From Ruegeria sp. THAF57 (GTDB taxonomy: Bacteria; Pseudomonadota; Alphaproteobacteria; Rhodobacterales; Rhodobacteraceae): DNA of 64,000 bases. Numbering within the stretch: position 1 is the first letter of the stretch; each line of letters opens with the position of its first letter. A model generated the notes under the pieces. The model saw only the letters and a program-made list of their open reading frames with translations, did no database searches and was not told the DNA's origin. The stretch lies in contig NZ_CAIWNQ010000002.1 of the NCBI RefSeq assembly GCF_903914075.1, positions 310,001-374,000 on the forward strand, written 5' to 3'. A program made the position numbers and the translations under genes. Of this stretch, positions 48,256 through 56,947 are shown piece by piece.

Positions 48256-49218
48256 ATGCCAACCGTAATCGACACGCTGTCCAGCAATTTGCTGGTCCCA
48301 ACGATCCTTTTCTTCGCGCTTGGGCTGCTGGCCGCCTTTGTGCGCAGCGATCTTTCGATCCCCGCGGGTGCGGCCAAGTTCATGTCGCTGTATCTGCTGT
48401 TAGCCATCGGATTTAAAGGCGGCAGCAATCTGGCCGAGCATGGCATCCACCTGCACCTGTTTCTAACCCTTCTGGGTGGCGTGGCGCTGTCCTTTGCCAT
48501 TCCGTTCGTGGCCTTTGGTTTGCTGCGGGTCATGACCCGGCTGGACCCGCTGAACGCGGCTGCGGTCGCGGGGCACTATGGGTCGATTTCGATCGTCACT
48601 TTCGTGACCGCCACAAGCCTGCTGGACCTTGTCGGCCTCAGCCATGACGGGTTCATGGTCGCCGTCGCCGCCGCGATGGAGGTGCCCGCCATCCTGTCCG
48701 CGCTGTGGCTTGCCCACAGATCAAATGGCAATGGCGTCAAGGATGCAGGGCTTTGGCGCGATTTGCTGGCAAACGGGTCGATTGTCCTGCTGACCGGTGC
48801 GTTCTTCATCGGGGCCATAACCGGTGGTGAGGGGATGCAGATGATCGCGCCATTCATCGTGACGCCCTTTACCGGTATCCTCTGCCTGTTTCTTCTGGAC
48901 ATGGGCCTTTCAGCCGGGCGGAGCCTGCTGAGTAACCGCGATAAATTGTCGGTGGGGCTGTTTGGCTTTGGTGTGCTGATGCCCCTGATCGGAGCGATGA
49001 TGGCCTGGGCCGTCGGCGCAGTGATCGGCCTGTCCGAAGGCAGCCTGTTCCTGCTGATGGTGTTATCCGCGTCGGCCTCCTACATCGCGGTGCCAGCGGC
49101 AATGAAGATCGCGCTGCCCAAGGCCGAGTCCGGGATTTACCTGACCCTTTCGCTGGGAGTTTCGTTCCCGTTCAACATCACGGTTGGATTGCCGCTTTAC
49201 CTGTGGTGGGTGATGTGA
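48256..49218 (+). CDS. SbtA-like sodium-dependent bicarbonate transport family permease
   Basis: This 320-residue integral membrane protein has about ten hydrophobic helices and matches the SbtA/DUF897 family. Typical segments are LLVPTILFFALGLLAAF and SLYLLLAIGFKGG, then the inverted-repeat counterparts GHYGSISIVTFVTATSLL and SYIAVPAAMKIALPKAE. In cyanobacteria SbtA imports bicarbonate with Na+. The cytoplasmic loop that binds the PII-like SbtB is short and no SbtB gene is adjacent. CAGGAG precedes the start. In a heterotroph the role could be anaplerotic carbon supply. Confidence 0.85.
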   Translation: MPTVIDTLSSNLLVPTILFFALGLLAAFVRSDLSIPAGAAKFMSLYLLLAIGFKGGSNLAEHGIHLHLFLTLLGGVALSFAIPFVAFGLLRVMTRLDPLNAAAVAGHYGSISIVTFVTATSLLDLVGLSHDGFMVAVAAAMEVPAILSALWLAHRSNGNGVKDAGLWRDLLANGSIVLLTGAFFIGAITGGEGMQMIAPFIVTPFTGILCLFLLDMGLSAGRSLLSNRDKLSVGLFGFGVLMPLIGAMMAWAVGAVIGLSEGSLFLLMVLSASASYIAVPAAMKIALPKAESGIYLTLSLGVSFPFNITVGLPLYLWWVM

Positions 49219-49222
49219 CGGA

Positions 49223-50125
49223 TCAGTTGACCAACAAAATCGCCTCGACCCGGCGGTTCAGGTCCCTGCCCTCGGGCGTGGCGTTCGAGGTCAACGGGGC
49301 AAGATAACCGATACCGCGCGCCTCAAGCCGGTCTGCCGCGACACCATGTTTTTCGATCAGGCGGACGCGAACCGCCTGAGCCCGCCCTGTGCTGACCGAG
49401 ATATTTGCCTCGAGCGTGCCGGTGTCATCTGTGTTGCCCACAAGGGCCATCCGCACCGCCGGGTTGTCTTTCAGATATGCAGCGATCAGCGCAAGCGACG
49501 CAAAGGGGCCGTCGCCCAACGTGATCTCACCGGTGCGAAAATGCAGATCGTCCAGAATGACATGACCGTTCTGTTCAAGATCAGCCAGCAACCCCTGCGA
49601 CTGTTCCACTGTCTCTTCGATAACAAGCGGCGGAGGGGCCTCGGCATCTGCAGGCGACACGCGGATCATCTGAACATAACCATCGGGCGGGTTGCGGCTG
49701 ACCAGCAGGCTCAACGCCTCGTCCCCGCGCGTGGCGGACAAAAAGCGATAGTCCTGAATGGCGACATACATGTCGGGCGTTGGCACAACCTCGGTTCCAA
49801 AGCGGAAGTCAAAGCCGCCGCAGGTGCGCGCCTCACACTCAAACAACACATCGAACCCTTGCGCCTGAATCTGATCCCGCAGCGGTTCCAGCAACTGCAG
49901 CGTTGTGCTGGACCCCGCCTGCAAGCGCCAGGTCAAACGCTCAACCCGGCCTTCGACCGTTCGGGCGGGCACAGAGCCGTCGGCAAATACCCCGGTTGGC
50001 ATGTCATAGCTGTCCAGAGCACTGGTCCTGTCGCTGACCAGACGCGAACCAGAAGACATCGTCAGGTCTTGCGCGGCAGTCGGCCCAGCCCACAGGGCCA
50101 GTATGAGGGTGAGGTTTCGGATCAT
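49223..50125 (-). CDS. OmpA-family protein
   Basis: This 300-residue exported protein has a signal peptide (MIRNLTLILALWAGPTAA), an unclassified N-terminal domain (about 20-175) and a C-terminal OmpA/MotB peptidoglycan-binding domain. The latter is shown by LIAAYLKDNPAVRMALVGNTDDTG and ISVSTGRAQAVRVRLIEKHGV, with the final GRDLNRRVEAILL. The N-terminal domain is not a barrel of known type. It is the last gene of a leftward run of four overlapping genes; its start overlaps the upstream stop by 4 bases. Confidence 0.88.
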   Translation of the reverse strand: MIRNLTLILALWAGPTAAQDLTMSSGSRLVSDRTSALDSYDMPTGVFADGSVPARTVEGRVERLTWRLQAGSSTTLQLLEPLRDQIQAQGFDVLFECEARTCGGFDFRFGTEVVPTPDMYVAIQDYRFLSATRGDEALSLLVSRNPPDGYVQMIRVSPADAEAPPPLVIEETVEQSQGLLADLEQNGHVILDDLHFRTGEITLGDGPFASLALIAAYLKDNPAVRMALVGNTDDTGTLEANISVSTGRAQAVRVRLIEKHGVAADRLEARGIGYLAPLTSNATPEGRDLNRRVEAILLVN

Positions 50126-50694
50126 CGGGCCTGCGCGTGATATTCTTCATTGGGGGCCATCGCCGTGGCGCTGGCAACCCGGTTGGACATGTTAAAAAAG
50201 CCGGTCACATTGGCAATGTCCCAGATATCGCGGTCCGAGAAACCCGCGTCACGCAGGTGCTGACGGTCAGGTTCTTCGATCTCGGTACTGGCGGTCGTCA
50301 TCTTTGCCGCAAAATCCAACATGGCGCGTTGACGCGTGTCCAAGGGGGCAACACGGTAGTTCATCACCAACATCTCACCCAGTTGCGGATTGCCAGATAA
50401 TTGCCGGACCGCTGCACCATGGGCCACAAGACAGTAAAAGCACTTGTTGATGGCCGAGACTACAACGGCGATCATCTCACGTTCCAGCTTGGACAGGCCA
50501 CTGTCGCCCAACATCAGATCATTATACATCCCCGTAAAGCCATTCAGCTTGTCGATATCGAACGCATACGCCTTTAGTACGTTTGGCACAAAACCCAGCT
50601 TTTCGACGCAGATATCAAAGTACTTTTGGGTTTCAGGCGGCAGAGGGTCGGCCATCGGCAGGTTCAGGGCTGTTGGCAGGGTGTGATCAGTCAC
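50122..50694 (-). CDS. AhpD-like peroxidase-related enzyme (carboxymuconolactone decarboxylase fold)
   Basis: This 190-residue alpha-helical protein has the AhpD-type active site CFYCLVAHGAAVR (C-x2-C with the His three residues on) and the LLGDSGLSKLEREMIAVVVSA-like region. These proteins are weak alkylhydroperoxidases coupled to thiols. It starts with GTG overlapping the stop of the GNAT gene, and its stop overlaps the OmpA gene. Peroxidase-related protein is the safest name; the substrate is unknown. Confidence 0.88.
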   Translation of the reverse strand: MTDHTLPTALNLPMADPLPPETQKYFDICVEKLGFVPNVLKAYAFDIDKLNGFTGMYNDLMLGDSGLSKLEREMIAVVVSAINKCFYCLVAHGAAVRQLSGNPQLGEMLVMNYRVAPLDTRQRAMLDFAAKMTTASTEIEEPDRQHLRDAGFSDRDIWDIANVTGFFNMSNRVASATAMAPNEEYHAQAR

Positions 50695-51419
50695 GTCGGG
50701 CTCTCTCCTTGGGTAAGCTGACGGTAATGGTATTCTCCGACGATCTCCATCCCAAGCGCATGATAGAGACCGTTAGCCCCATCATTTGCCTTGGTACAGA
50801 TCACGCTAAGCGTTTCAGCGCCTTGCTCCTGCGCCCAGAACGCCGCGGCGCGCATAGCCCACCGGCCCAAGCCATGACGACGGTGCAACGGCAAAATCTC
50901 CAACGCGTGCACCATGGCGATCGTGTCATGCAGCGAGACAAAAGCAGTTCCCGCAGGCTGGTCCGCGTGCCGCAGCAACAGCCCGGTTTTCGGCCCCGGT
51001 GCGCGATGCATCACGGCCAGACGGTCGGGGCCGATACCCCCCTTGGCCCAGATTTCGTTCATGATTGCCAACGGATCCCAGATGGCAAAGGCCGTGACAC
51101 GGGGGATCGGGATAACCGTCAGATGTTCAACCGGGCAGGAATAGATGTTGACCGGGTCCAAAACGTCATACCCACGGTTCGCAAGCTGTCGGTCCAGCAC
51201 CTCATCCCCCTGCCAAATACAGAATATGCGCTTTTGCCCCATGGCCTGCATCGCAGCTTCGGCCTCTTCAATGTCAGCTATTGCCGCCGGGGCAAGTGCA
51301 CTTGCAGCCGAAACACGAGAACCCCCGCCCAGCCCCCGCCGCAACCGAAACGGGCCCTGCATCTTGTACTCGGCAGCTGGCCAAGTGCCATCGACCACGT
51401 CGCCCCAGTGCAGCGTCAA
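50691..51419 (-). CDS. GNAT-family N-acetyltransferase
   Basis: This 242-residue protein has a C-terminal GNAT acyl-CoA site (ALEILPLHRRHGLGRWAMRAA, then LGMEIVGEYHYRQL). The N-terminal half is a second, degenerate GNAT-like repeat. It begins with TTG inside the cinA stop (TTGA overlap), so it depends on translation of the upstream gene. The acceptor substrate is unknown. Confidence 0.8.
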   Translation of the reverse strand: MTLHWGDVVDGTWPAAEYKMQGPFRLRRGLGGGSRVSAASALAPAAIADIEEAEAAMQAMGQKRIFCIWQGDEVLDRQLANRGYDVLDPVNIYSCPVEHLTVIPIPRVTAFAIWDPLAIMNEIWAKGGIGPDRLAVMHRAPGPKTGLLLRHADQPAGTAFVSLHDTIAMVHALEILPLHRRHGLGRWAMRAAAFWAQEQGAETLSVICTKANDGANGLYHALGMEIVGEYHYRQLTQGESPT

Positions 51420-52138
51420 AGGTCCAGCTCTTTCGCCAGTCGGGTAGTGGCCGCGTCAACGCGCGCGCCGTCGGTCCCCCGGATAACAACATTGGACCCG
51501 AATACGCCGTTGACCTGAAATGGATAGCTGCCAATGGAAAGGTCCGGAAAATCCTCGGCCAACACGGACAACGTCGCGGCGATGTCGCCTTCCCCACGAT
51601 CCACCCGCAGGGTTTGCGACAATAGCGGGCTGCCGCGGGTCAACCCATGCAGAACGCTGGCGACCATTGCCTGAAATACCGAAGGAACCCCGGCCATCAC
51701 ATGAACGTTCTCGATAGTAAAGCCCGGTGCAGTTGAAACCGGATTGTCAATCAGCGCTGCACCGTCAGGGACGCGCGCCATGCGCAGGCGCGCCGCATTC
51801 AGCTCCAGCCCGGATTTCTCGTAATGCGCCTCAAGCAGGGCACGTGCGTCGTCACGAATATCAATCGGCGCGTCGAAAGCGCGGGCAATACAGTCGGCAG
51901 TGATGTCGTCATGGGTCGGACCGATCCCACCGCTGGTAAAGACGTGGTCATGGGTTGCAGACAGCGCCTTGACCGCTGCTTCGATTGCGGCGGCCTCGTC
52001 GCTGACGACCCGCACCTCTTTCAGGTCAATGCCCAGCTTGGTCAGTTCACCGGCAAGGTAGTGCATATTGGCGTCGCGCGTGCGGCCCGACAGGATCTCA
52101 TCCCCGATCACCAGCATTGCGGCGGTTGGATTGGCCAT
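51416..52138 (-). CDS. cinA: CinA N-terminal-type / MoaB-MogA-like molybdopterin-binding domain protein
   Basis: This 240-residue protein has the competence/damage-inducible CinA N-terminal domain: AAMLVIGDEILSGRTRDAN at the start, FTSGGIGPTHDDIT in the middle and a conserved MAGVPSVFQAMV. The C-terminal nicotinamide-mononucleotide deamidase domain of full-length CinA is absent. Enzymes of this fold bind molybdopterin or act as ADP-ribose pyrophosphatases, and the activity cannot be told from sequence. The start at 52138 is close to sfsA on the other strand (52191), giving a short divergent promoter. Confidence 0.88.
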   Translation of the reverse strand: MANPTAAMLVIGDEILSGRTRDANMHYLAGELTKLGIDLKEVRVVSDEAAAIEAAVKALSATHDHVFTSGGIGPTHDDITADCIARAFDAPIDIRDDARALLEAHYEKSGLELNAARLRMARVPDGAALIDNPVSTAPGFTIENVHVMAGVPSVFQAMVASVLHGLTRGSPLLSQTLRVDRGEGDIAATLSVLAEDFPDLSIGSYPFQVNGVFGSNVVIRGTDGARVDAATTRLAKELDL

Positions 52139-52190
52139 GGCACGTGCCCCCCTCTTGATCGACCCTTTGGGCAGGTATAGGCCCTTGGCC

Positions 52191-52889
52191 ATGCGATTTG
52201 AAACCCCTCTTGTCCCCGCCCGCCTGATCCGCCGATACAAACGCTTTCTGGCTGATTGCAGGCTGGAGGACGGGCGCGAGGTGACCGCCCATTGCGCCAA
52301 TCCGGGGTCGATGATGGGTCTGGCGGAACCAGAGCAGAAAATCTGGCTGGAACCCAATGACGACCTGAAGAAAAAGCTGAAATACGGCTGGCGGCTGGTC
52401 GATCATGAAAACGGCCATTTCACCGGCGTCGATACGTCCGTTCCGAACAAAGCCCTGCGCGCAGCCTTGGAGGCGCGGGATATCCCTGAACTGGCCGCCT
52501 ATGAAACCGTCCGCCCCGAGGTGAAATACGGCGAAAACAGCCGCATCGACTTTCTGCTGACCCAACCCGGCCTTCCAGATGCCTATGTCGAAGTCAAAAG
52601 TGTGACCCTGTCGCGCCAGCCGGGGCTGGCGGAATTCCCCGACAGCGTCACTGCACGCGGCACCAAACATCTGGGCGAGCTGTCGGCGATGGTGGCACGG
52701 GGTCACCGGGCGATCATGCTGTACCTTGTGCAGCGCACAGATTGCGACCGGTTTTCGTTGGCCGCCGATATAGACCCAACTTATGCCGACACGTTTAATA
52801 CCGTTCAGGCGCAAGGGGTGGAACGTCTGGTCTACACGACACGCATCTCACCCGAAGGTGTTTGGGTACTACCTAAGCCTCTGGTCTAA
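52191..52889 (+). CDS. sfsA: DNA-binding / nuclease protein SfsA
   Basis: This 232-residue protein has the SfsA pattern: RFLADCRLEDGREVTAHCANPGSMMGL at the front (in part), the nuclease-like SRIDFLLT...AYVEVKSVTL segment, and FPDSVTARGTKHLGEL. SfsA was first described as a sugar-fermentation stimulator in E. coli and contains a PD-(D/E)xK-like core (D-E-x-K). The start at 52191 is internal to a longer frame. It normally stands directly before map; here about 1.2 kb separates them. Confidence 0.93.
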   Translation: MRFETPLVPARLIRRYKRFLADCRLEDGREVTAHCANPGSMMGLAEPEQKIWLEPNDDLKKKLKYGWRLVDHENGHFTGVDTSVPNKALRAALEARDIPELAAYETVRPEVKYGENSRIDFLLTQPGLPDAYVEVKSVTLSRQPGLAEFPDSVTARGTKHLGELSAMVARGHRAIMLYLVQRTDCDRFSLAADIDPTYADTFNTVQAQGVERLVYTTRISPEGVWVLPKPLV

Positions 52890-53058
52890 GTCGCAGTCGA
52901 ACACTTTTTCAGGGTCGGATCACTTCTGAAAGCCGCGTGAAAAATTGACCGCCACTCGCCTTAAAAGTGCCACACTGCAGCAGCACACACAACTTGAAGG
53001 GTGGGTCTGACACGACAGAATCCGGCCTTCCAGTTCCGAGGCAATATCAGAGACATCA

Positions 53059-53430
53059 ATGAAAAAGACATTTTCCGTACTTATCGCCGCGCTCACCCTG
53101 ACCGCCTGTTCCGTGGACCCCCAAGCGGCGGCAACCCGCCGTGCCACACTGGTTCAAAGTGTTTTCCCAAACCCTGCTGACCAACAAGGTCTGGATCTGG
53201 CATTTCCACTGGAATCAGGTGGCGTTTACAAGACCATTGAAATCGGCTTCTTCCCTGACGAAGTGACCGAGCCCGAAGTCAGACGCCGCGTTGCAGCATT
53301 CTGCGCAGGTCAGGCCAGCCCAAGGCTAACCGGACAAGTCGCAATCAAAAAAGACCTTGGTGTCAGCAACAGAACGCAGGCCGACGGGTCAGTCCGCCCC
53401 GTGCATTTCATTTTCTACACTTGCGTCTGA
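53059..53430 (+). CDS. Small lipoprotein, unknown function
   Basis: This 123-residue lipoprotein has the signal MKKTFSVLIAALTLTAC and lipobox Cys17. The mature part is a beta-rich domain with two further cysteines (FCAG and YTCV at the end). I do not recognise it. It lies between sfsA and map, in a stretch with lower GC than its neighbours, and is convergent with another small lipoprotein gene. Confidence 0.7.
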   Translation: MKKTFSVLIAALTLTACSVDPQAAATRRATLVQSVFPNPADQQGLDLAFPLESGGVYKTIEIGFFPDEVTEPEVRRRVAAFCAGQASPRLTGQVAIKKDLGVSNRTQADGSVRPVHFIFYTCV

Positions 53431-53490
53431 GACAAACAAAAAACTGCAAGCGCCCTCGATCATAGGGTCGGGGGGCTTGCAAAATCCGGC

Positions 53491-53871
53491 TCAGTTCAAG
53501 AAGCGAAAATTTCCCAGAAATGAACCGCTTATCGGGCTTTTTCCCCGAAATTGACCATCTTCGCTTTGACCAACCACGGCGCAAAGCTCTTGCCCTTGTC
53601 GGAAGTTCGCCCACCGGCTGCAGATTTTGTCACCGTCCAGCCACCAGGTTCCGGTGTCGCGCCCAAGATGGGGGACTGTGGCCTCGAAGCTTCCGTCGCG
53701 CCGCAGAGTGGCGGTACCAGAGATATGGAACCGCTCAAACGCAATCTTTCGGCTGATGTTCAGTTCCGACGCCAACTCCTGCGCTGTCAGGGTTCTATGG
53801 TCCTCGCGGCAGCCGCCCAGAAAGACCGCCACAGCGAAAACAAGCCATCTGTTCACATCAAGAATCTTCAT
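53491..53871 (-). CDS. Small lipoprotein with TWWLDGDKICSRW motif
   Basis: This 126-residue lipoprotein has a lipobox LGGC (Cys21). The middle reads AERF-HISGTATLRRDGSFEA-like beta strands, and the motif TWWLDGDKICSRWANF is a good family signature. The function is unknown. It ends 60 bases from the end of the convergent lipoprotein gene. The open frame in the other direction across it is a shadow. Confidence 0.7.
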   Translation of the reverse strand: MKILDVNRWLVFAVAVFLGGCREDHRTLTAQELASELNISRKIAFERFHISGTATLRRDGSFEATVPHLGRDTGTWWLDGDKICSRWANFRQGQELCAVVGQSEDGQFRGKSPISGSFLGNFRFLN

Positions 53872-54058
53872 TCTGCCACGCTGAACGGAAAACAGTGCTG
53901 GCGCAGCATAACAGAGGCAGACAGAGACCTTTGCTTGAAATTCCCGTGCTCAACGCCATTTGAACAGTTGAAAAAACCCGCGACCCATCGCCCTCTGGTA
54001 CTTTCTGCACAAGCAGCGTAAAAGAAATGCTGCGCGAAACATTTGGAGCCTCGCACCG

Positions 54059-54871
54059 ATGAAGGAACATCGTGGCCGTCTGACCAAGGACGGTATCCGC
54101 ATCTATGAACAGGGCGACTTTGCCGGCATGCACGCGGCAGGGGCCTTGGCTGCGCGGATTCTGGATGACATTGCTGAGCATGTTTTTCCCGGTCAGACCA
54201 CCGGGGCGATTGACGGCCTGATCACCCAGATGGTCGAGGACGCAGGCGCGACATCGGCCACCATCGGCTATAAGGGCTATCAGCACGCAAGCTGTATCAG
54301 CGTCAATCACGTGGTTTGCCACGGCATTCCCGGCGACAAGCGGCTAAAGGATGGCGATATCCTGAATATCGACGTCACCGTCATCGTCGACGGCTGGTTT
54401 GGAGACACCTCGCGGATGTATGTCGCGGGCAAACTGCCCCGCAAGGCGGAACGCCTGATTCAGGTAACGCATGACGCCCTGTTCAAGGGGATCGAGATGG
54501 TCAAGCCGGGCAACACGTTCGGCGATATCGGCCACGCGATTCAGGCCTATGTCGAAGCGCATCGCATGAGCGTTGTGCGTGATTTCTGTGGTCACGGTCT
54601 GGGGCGTGTTTTCCACGCACCGCCCAACGTCCTACATTATGGCCGGCCGGGTACGGGCGCGGTATTGGAAGAGGGCATGTTCTTCACGATCGAACCGATG
54701 GTGAACCTTGGGCGGCCCGAAACCAAGACCCTGTCCGACGACTGGACGGCCGTGACGCGCGACAAGTCCCTGTCCGCGCAGTTCGAACATTCGGTGGGCG
54801 TGACGGCAGATGGGTTTGACATCTTCACCCTGTCACCGGGCAACAAGTTCCACCCGACCTATTCGTCTTGA
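54059..54871 (+). CDS. map: Type I methionine aminopeptidase
   Basis: Map removes the initiator methionine from nascent proteins. The 270 residues have the five metal ligands of the family: Asp in NIDVTVIVDGWFGDTSR (two Asp), His in CGHGLGRVFH, and the two Glu in FFTIEPMVNLG and QFEHSVGVT. The substrate pocket CISVNHVVCHGIPGD is also present. GGAG precedes the ATG at 54059. The 3' end slightly overlaps a small unconfirmed gene on the other strand. Confidence 0.96.
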   Translation: MKEHRGRLTKDGIRIYEQGDFAGMHAAGALAARILDDIAEHVFPGQTTGAIDGLITQMVEDAGATSATIGYKGYQHASCISVNHVVCHGIPGDKRLKDGDILNIDVTVIVDGWFGDTSRMYVAGKLPRKAERLIQVTHDALFKGIEMVKPGNTFGDIGHAIQAYVEAHRMSVVRDFCGHGLGRVFHAPPNVLHYGRPGTGAVLEEGMFFTIEPMVNLGRPETKTLSDDWTAVTRDKSLSAQFEHSVGVTADGFDIFTLSPGNKFHPTYSS

Positions 54872-55038
54872 TCGGCGTCCTGATCGCGCCAGAGTTTCAA
54901 GAGCAGTGTTTCAGACCCCCAAGGCGTCACCGCGTCATGGATGAAGACCGGCGCGCGCATCGGTTTGCGCGCGGGGCCGGTATCGGCTGCGGCCTCATGT
55001 GACGATGCCCAGATCGGAGGGGTCAATACACGGTCCAT
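54859..55038 (-). CDS. Small hypothetical protein
   Basis: This 59-residue open frame starts with ATG 55038 and follows rsmD on the same strand. It overlaps the last 13 bases of map. It contains RAPVFIHDAVTPWGSETLLLKLWRDQ, which looks protein-like, but there is no strong ribosome site. It could be a real small gene or chance. Confidence 0.35.
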   Translation of the reverse strand: MDRVLTPPIWASSHEAAADTGPARKPMRAPVFIHDAVTPWGSETLLLKLWRDQDADQDE

Positions 55039-55082
55039 GAACACAGCCTAACACAATCAACCAAGTTCCCCAAAGGCACGCC

Positions 55083-55640
55083 TTATGCATCCGAGACACC
55101 CTTCCACATCAACGTGATATGCGTATCGCCATATTTGCGGCTGTTTTGCAGGGTGAATCCTTCGGGCGGCGGCATGGGCGCGTTTTCTTCCCACACGATC
55201 AGGGCGTCATCGGCGATCCAGCCGCGCAGCGCGCCGATTGCCTTTTCCCCCATGGATTTGCCGTAAGGCGGATCAAGGAAGATCAGATCGTAAGGCGCGT
55301 CGGGATTGTCACCCAACCGGGTCGCGTCGCGGCGGATCAACCGGGTTCGGTCGGCGCTGTGCGTCAGGTCGATATTCTTGCGGATCAGACCCTGCGCCAC
55401 GCGCCCATCGTCAACAAAGGTCACATGGGCCGCCCCGCGCGACAGCGCCTCAAACCCCAACGCGCCGGTGCCCGCGAACAAGTCCAGCACGCGCAGCCCG
55501 TCAAAGTCGATCTGATGGGTCAGCACGTTGAACAGGCTTTCGCGCACCCGATCGGTTGTGGGCCGCAAATGCGCGCCCGCATCGCCCTTACCGACCGAGG
55601 CCAAAGCCCGGCCGCGGAATTCTCCGGCAATGATCCTCAC
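55083..55640 (-). CDS. rsmD: 16S rRNA (guanine(966)-N(2))-methyltransferase
   Basis: This 185-residue SAM-dependent methyltransferase starts MRIIAGEFRGRALA and has PTTDRVRESLFNVL, the SAM site VLDLFAGTGALGFEALSRG and the N6/N2 catalytic motif LIFLDPPYGKSM. All are RsmD hallmarks. Its start overlaps the stop of the flavoprotein gene by 4 bases. Confidence 0.95.
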   Translation of the reverse strand: MRIIAGEFRGRALASVGKGDAGAHLRPTTDRVRESLFNVLTHQIDFDGLRVLDLFAGTGALGFEALSRGAAHVTFVDDGRVAQGLIRKNIDLTHSADRTRLIRRDATRLGDNPDAPYDLIFLDPPYGKSMGEKAIGALRGWIADDALIVWEENAPMPPPEGFTLQNSRKYGDTHITLMWKGVSDA

Positions 55641-56848
55641 GCTTTGAGCAGCGGTTTAAGGTCCGCTGTGGGATCGGCCACCACGGCGGGATCAGCCGTT
55701 TTGCCCGCATCAATCAGACGTTTGCCGACCATATAGGCGCGCGGGTCGTTCATAGCGTCCACCGCGATCAACTGATCGCTCTTGTAATACCAGAAGGACA
55801 CGGTCTGCCCCTCACCCCGCCGGGTCACAACGCGATCATAGCCGGTGTTAAGACCGGCGATTTGCAGCTTGACGTCATACTGATCCGACCAGAACCACGG
55901 TGTCGCAGTATAATCCTTGGCCGCCCCTAGCATGTTCTGGGCCACGATCTCGGCCTGATCAATGGCGTTGGGCACGCTTTCCAGACGGATACGCCCCCCG
56001 GCATGAGGGAAAGACGCGCAATCCCCCGCCGCCCAGATAAACGGATCGGATGTGCGCCCATGCGCGTTGGTCTTGATGCCGTTATCAAGCTCCAGCCCTG
56101 CCATCTCGGCCAGTTGGGTCGCAGGTGCGATGCCCACGCCCACAACAACAAAATCAACGTCAATCTCTGACCCATCGGTCAGAACCGCCCCTGTCACCTT
56201 GCCATCCTCGCCCAGCAGACGGTCCAGCCCGACGCCCTCGCGGATATCAGCCCCATACCCCGTATGCAGCGCGCGGAAGTAGTCGCTGGTCTCGGGCGCG
56301 GCCACACGTTGCAGGATACGGTCGGCCATCTCGACAAGGGTCACCTTGACCCCACGCTTGGCGCAAACCGCCGCAGCCTCAAGCCCGATATAGCCGCCGC
56401 CCACGATCAGCGCACGGGCGCCGTCGGTCACGCCCGGCTCCATCTCGTCGATATGGGCCAGATCGCGCACCACATGCACGCCCGCCAGATCACCGCCAAT
56501 TGCAGCAGGCAGGCGACGCGGATCCGACCCGGTGGTCAGGGCCAATTCGTCATAGTGCATGACCTCATCGCCCAGCGACACAGTCTTGGCCTGCGGATCA
56601 ATCGCGGTCACGCGCTGACCCAGACGCAGAGTGATGTTGTTCTCGGCATAAAAACTCTCGGGGCGTAGGAACAGACGCTCCAACTCCATCTCGCCCAGCA
56701 GATAAGCCTTGGACAAGGGGGGGCGCTGATAGGGCAAATGCGGCTCGGCCCCGATCAGGGTGATATCGCCTGCAAACCCATCCTTGCGCAGCCGCGCCAC
56801 CAGCGATGCACCCGCCTGCCCGGCACCAATTACGACAATATGGCTCAT
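55637..56848 (-). CDS. FAD-dependent oxidoreductase, ferredoxin-reductase type
   Basis: This 403-residue flavoprotein has an N-terminal FAD GxGxxG (HIVVIGAGQAGASLVARLRK), a central NAD(P)H site (ALIVGGGYIGLEAAAVCAKRG) and the FAD-binding FIWAAGDCASFPHAG. The C-terminal dimerisation-type domain is that of rubredoxin/putidaredoxin/ferredoxin reductases serving P450 or dioxygenase systems. No ferredoxin or oxygenase gene is next to it. The start at 56848 follows GAGGGAAAG. It is cotranscribed with rsmD. Confidence 0.9.
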   Translation of the reverse strand: MSHIVVIGAGQAGASLVARLRKDGFAGDITLIGAEPHLPYQRPPLSKAYLLGEMELERLFLRPESFYAENNITLRLGQRVTAIDPQAKTVSLGDEVMHYDELALTTGSDPRRLPAAIGGDLAGVHVVRDLAHIDEMEPGVTDGARALIVGGGYIGLEAAAVCAKRGVKVTLVEMADRILQRVAAPETSDYFRALHTGYGADIREGVGLDRLLGEDGKVTGAVLTDGSEIDVDFVVVGVGIAPATQLAEMAGLELDNGIKTNAHGRTSDPFIWAAGDCASFPHAGGRIRLESVPNAIDQAEIVAQNMLGAAKDYTATPWFWSDQYDVKLQIAGLNTGYDRVVTRRGEGQTVSFWYYKSDQLIAVDAMNDPRAYMVGKRLIDAGKTADPAVVADPTADLKPLLKA

Positions 56849-56947
56849 CTTTCCCTCACCCTGTCGAATTCCCGTGGCCTGATCCACGCGACCACCTATA
56901 TTGCGGCTAAGCCCGACTCTGCAAATCCAAACGACAGGAGCATAAAA

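Noticed and set aside
53551..54021. 156-codon plus-strand open frame between the small lipoprotein genes and map
   Set aside because: It is antisense to the 126-residue lipoprotein gene, which has a proper lipoprotein signal.
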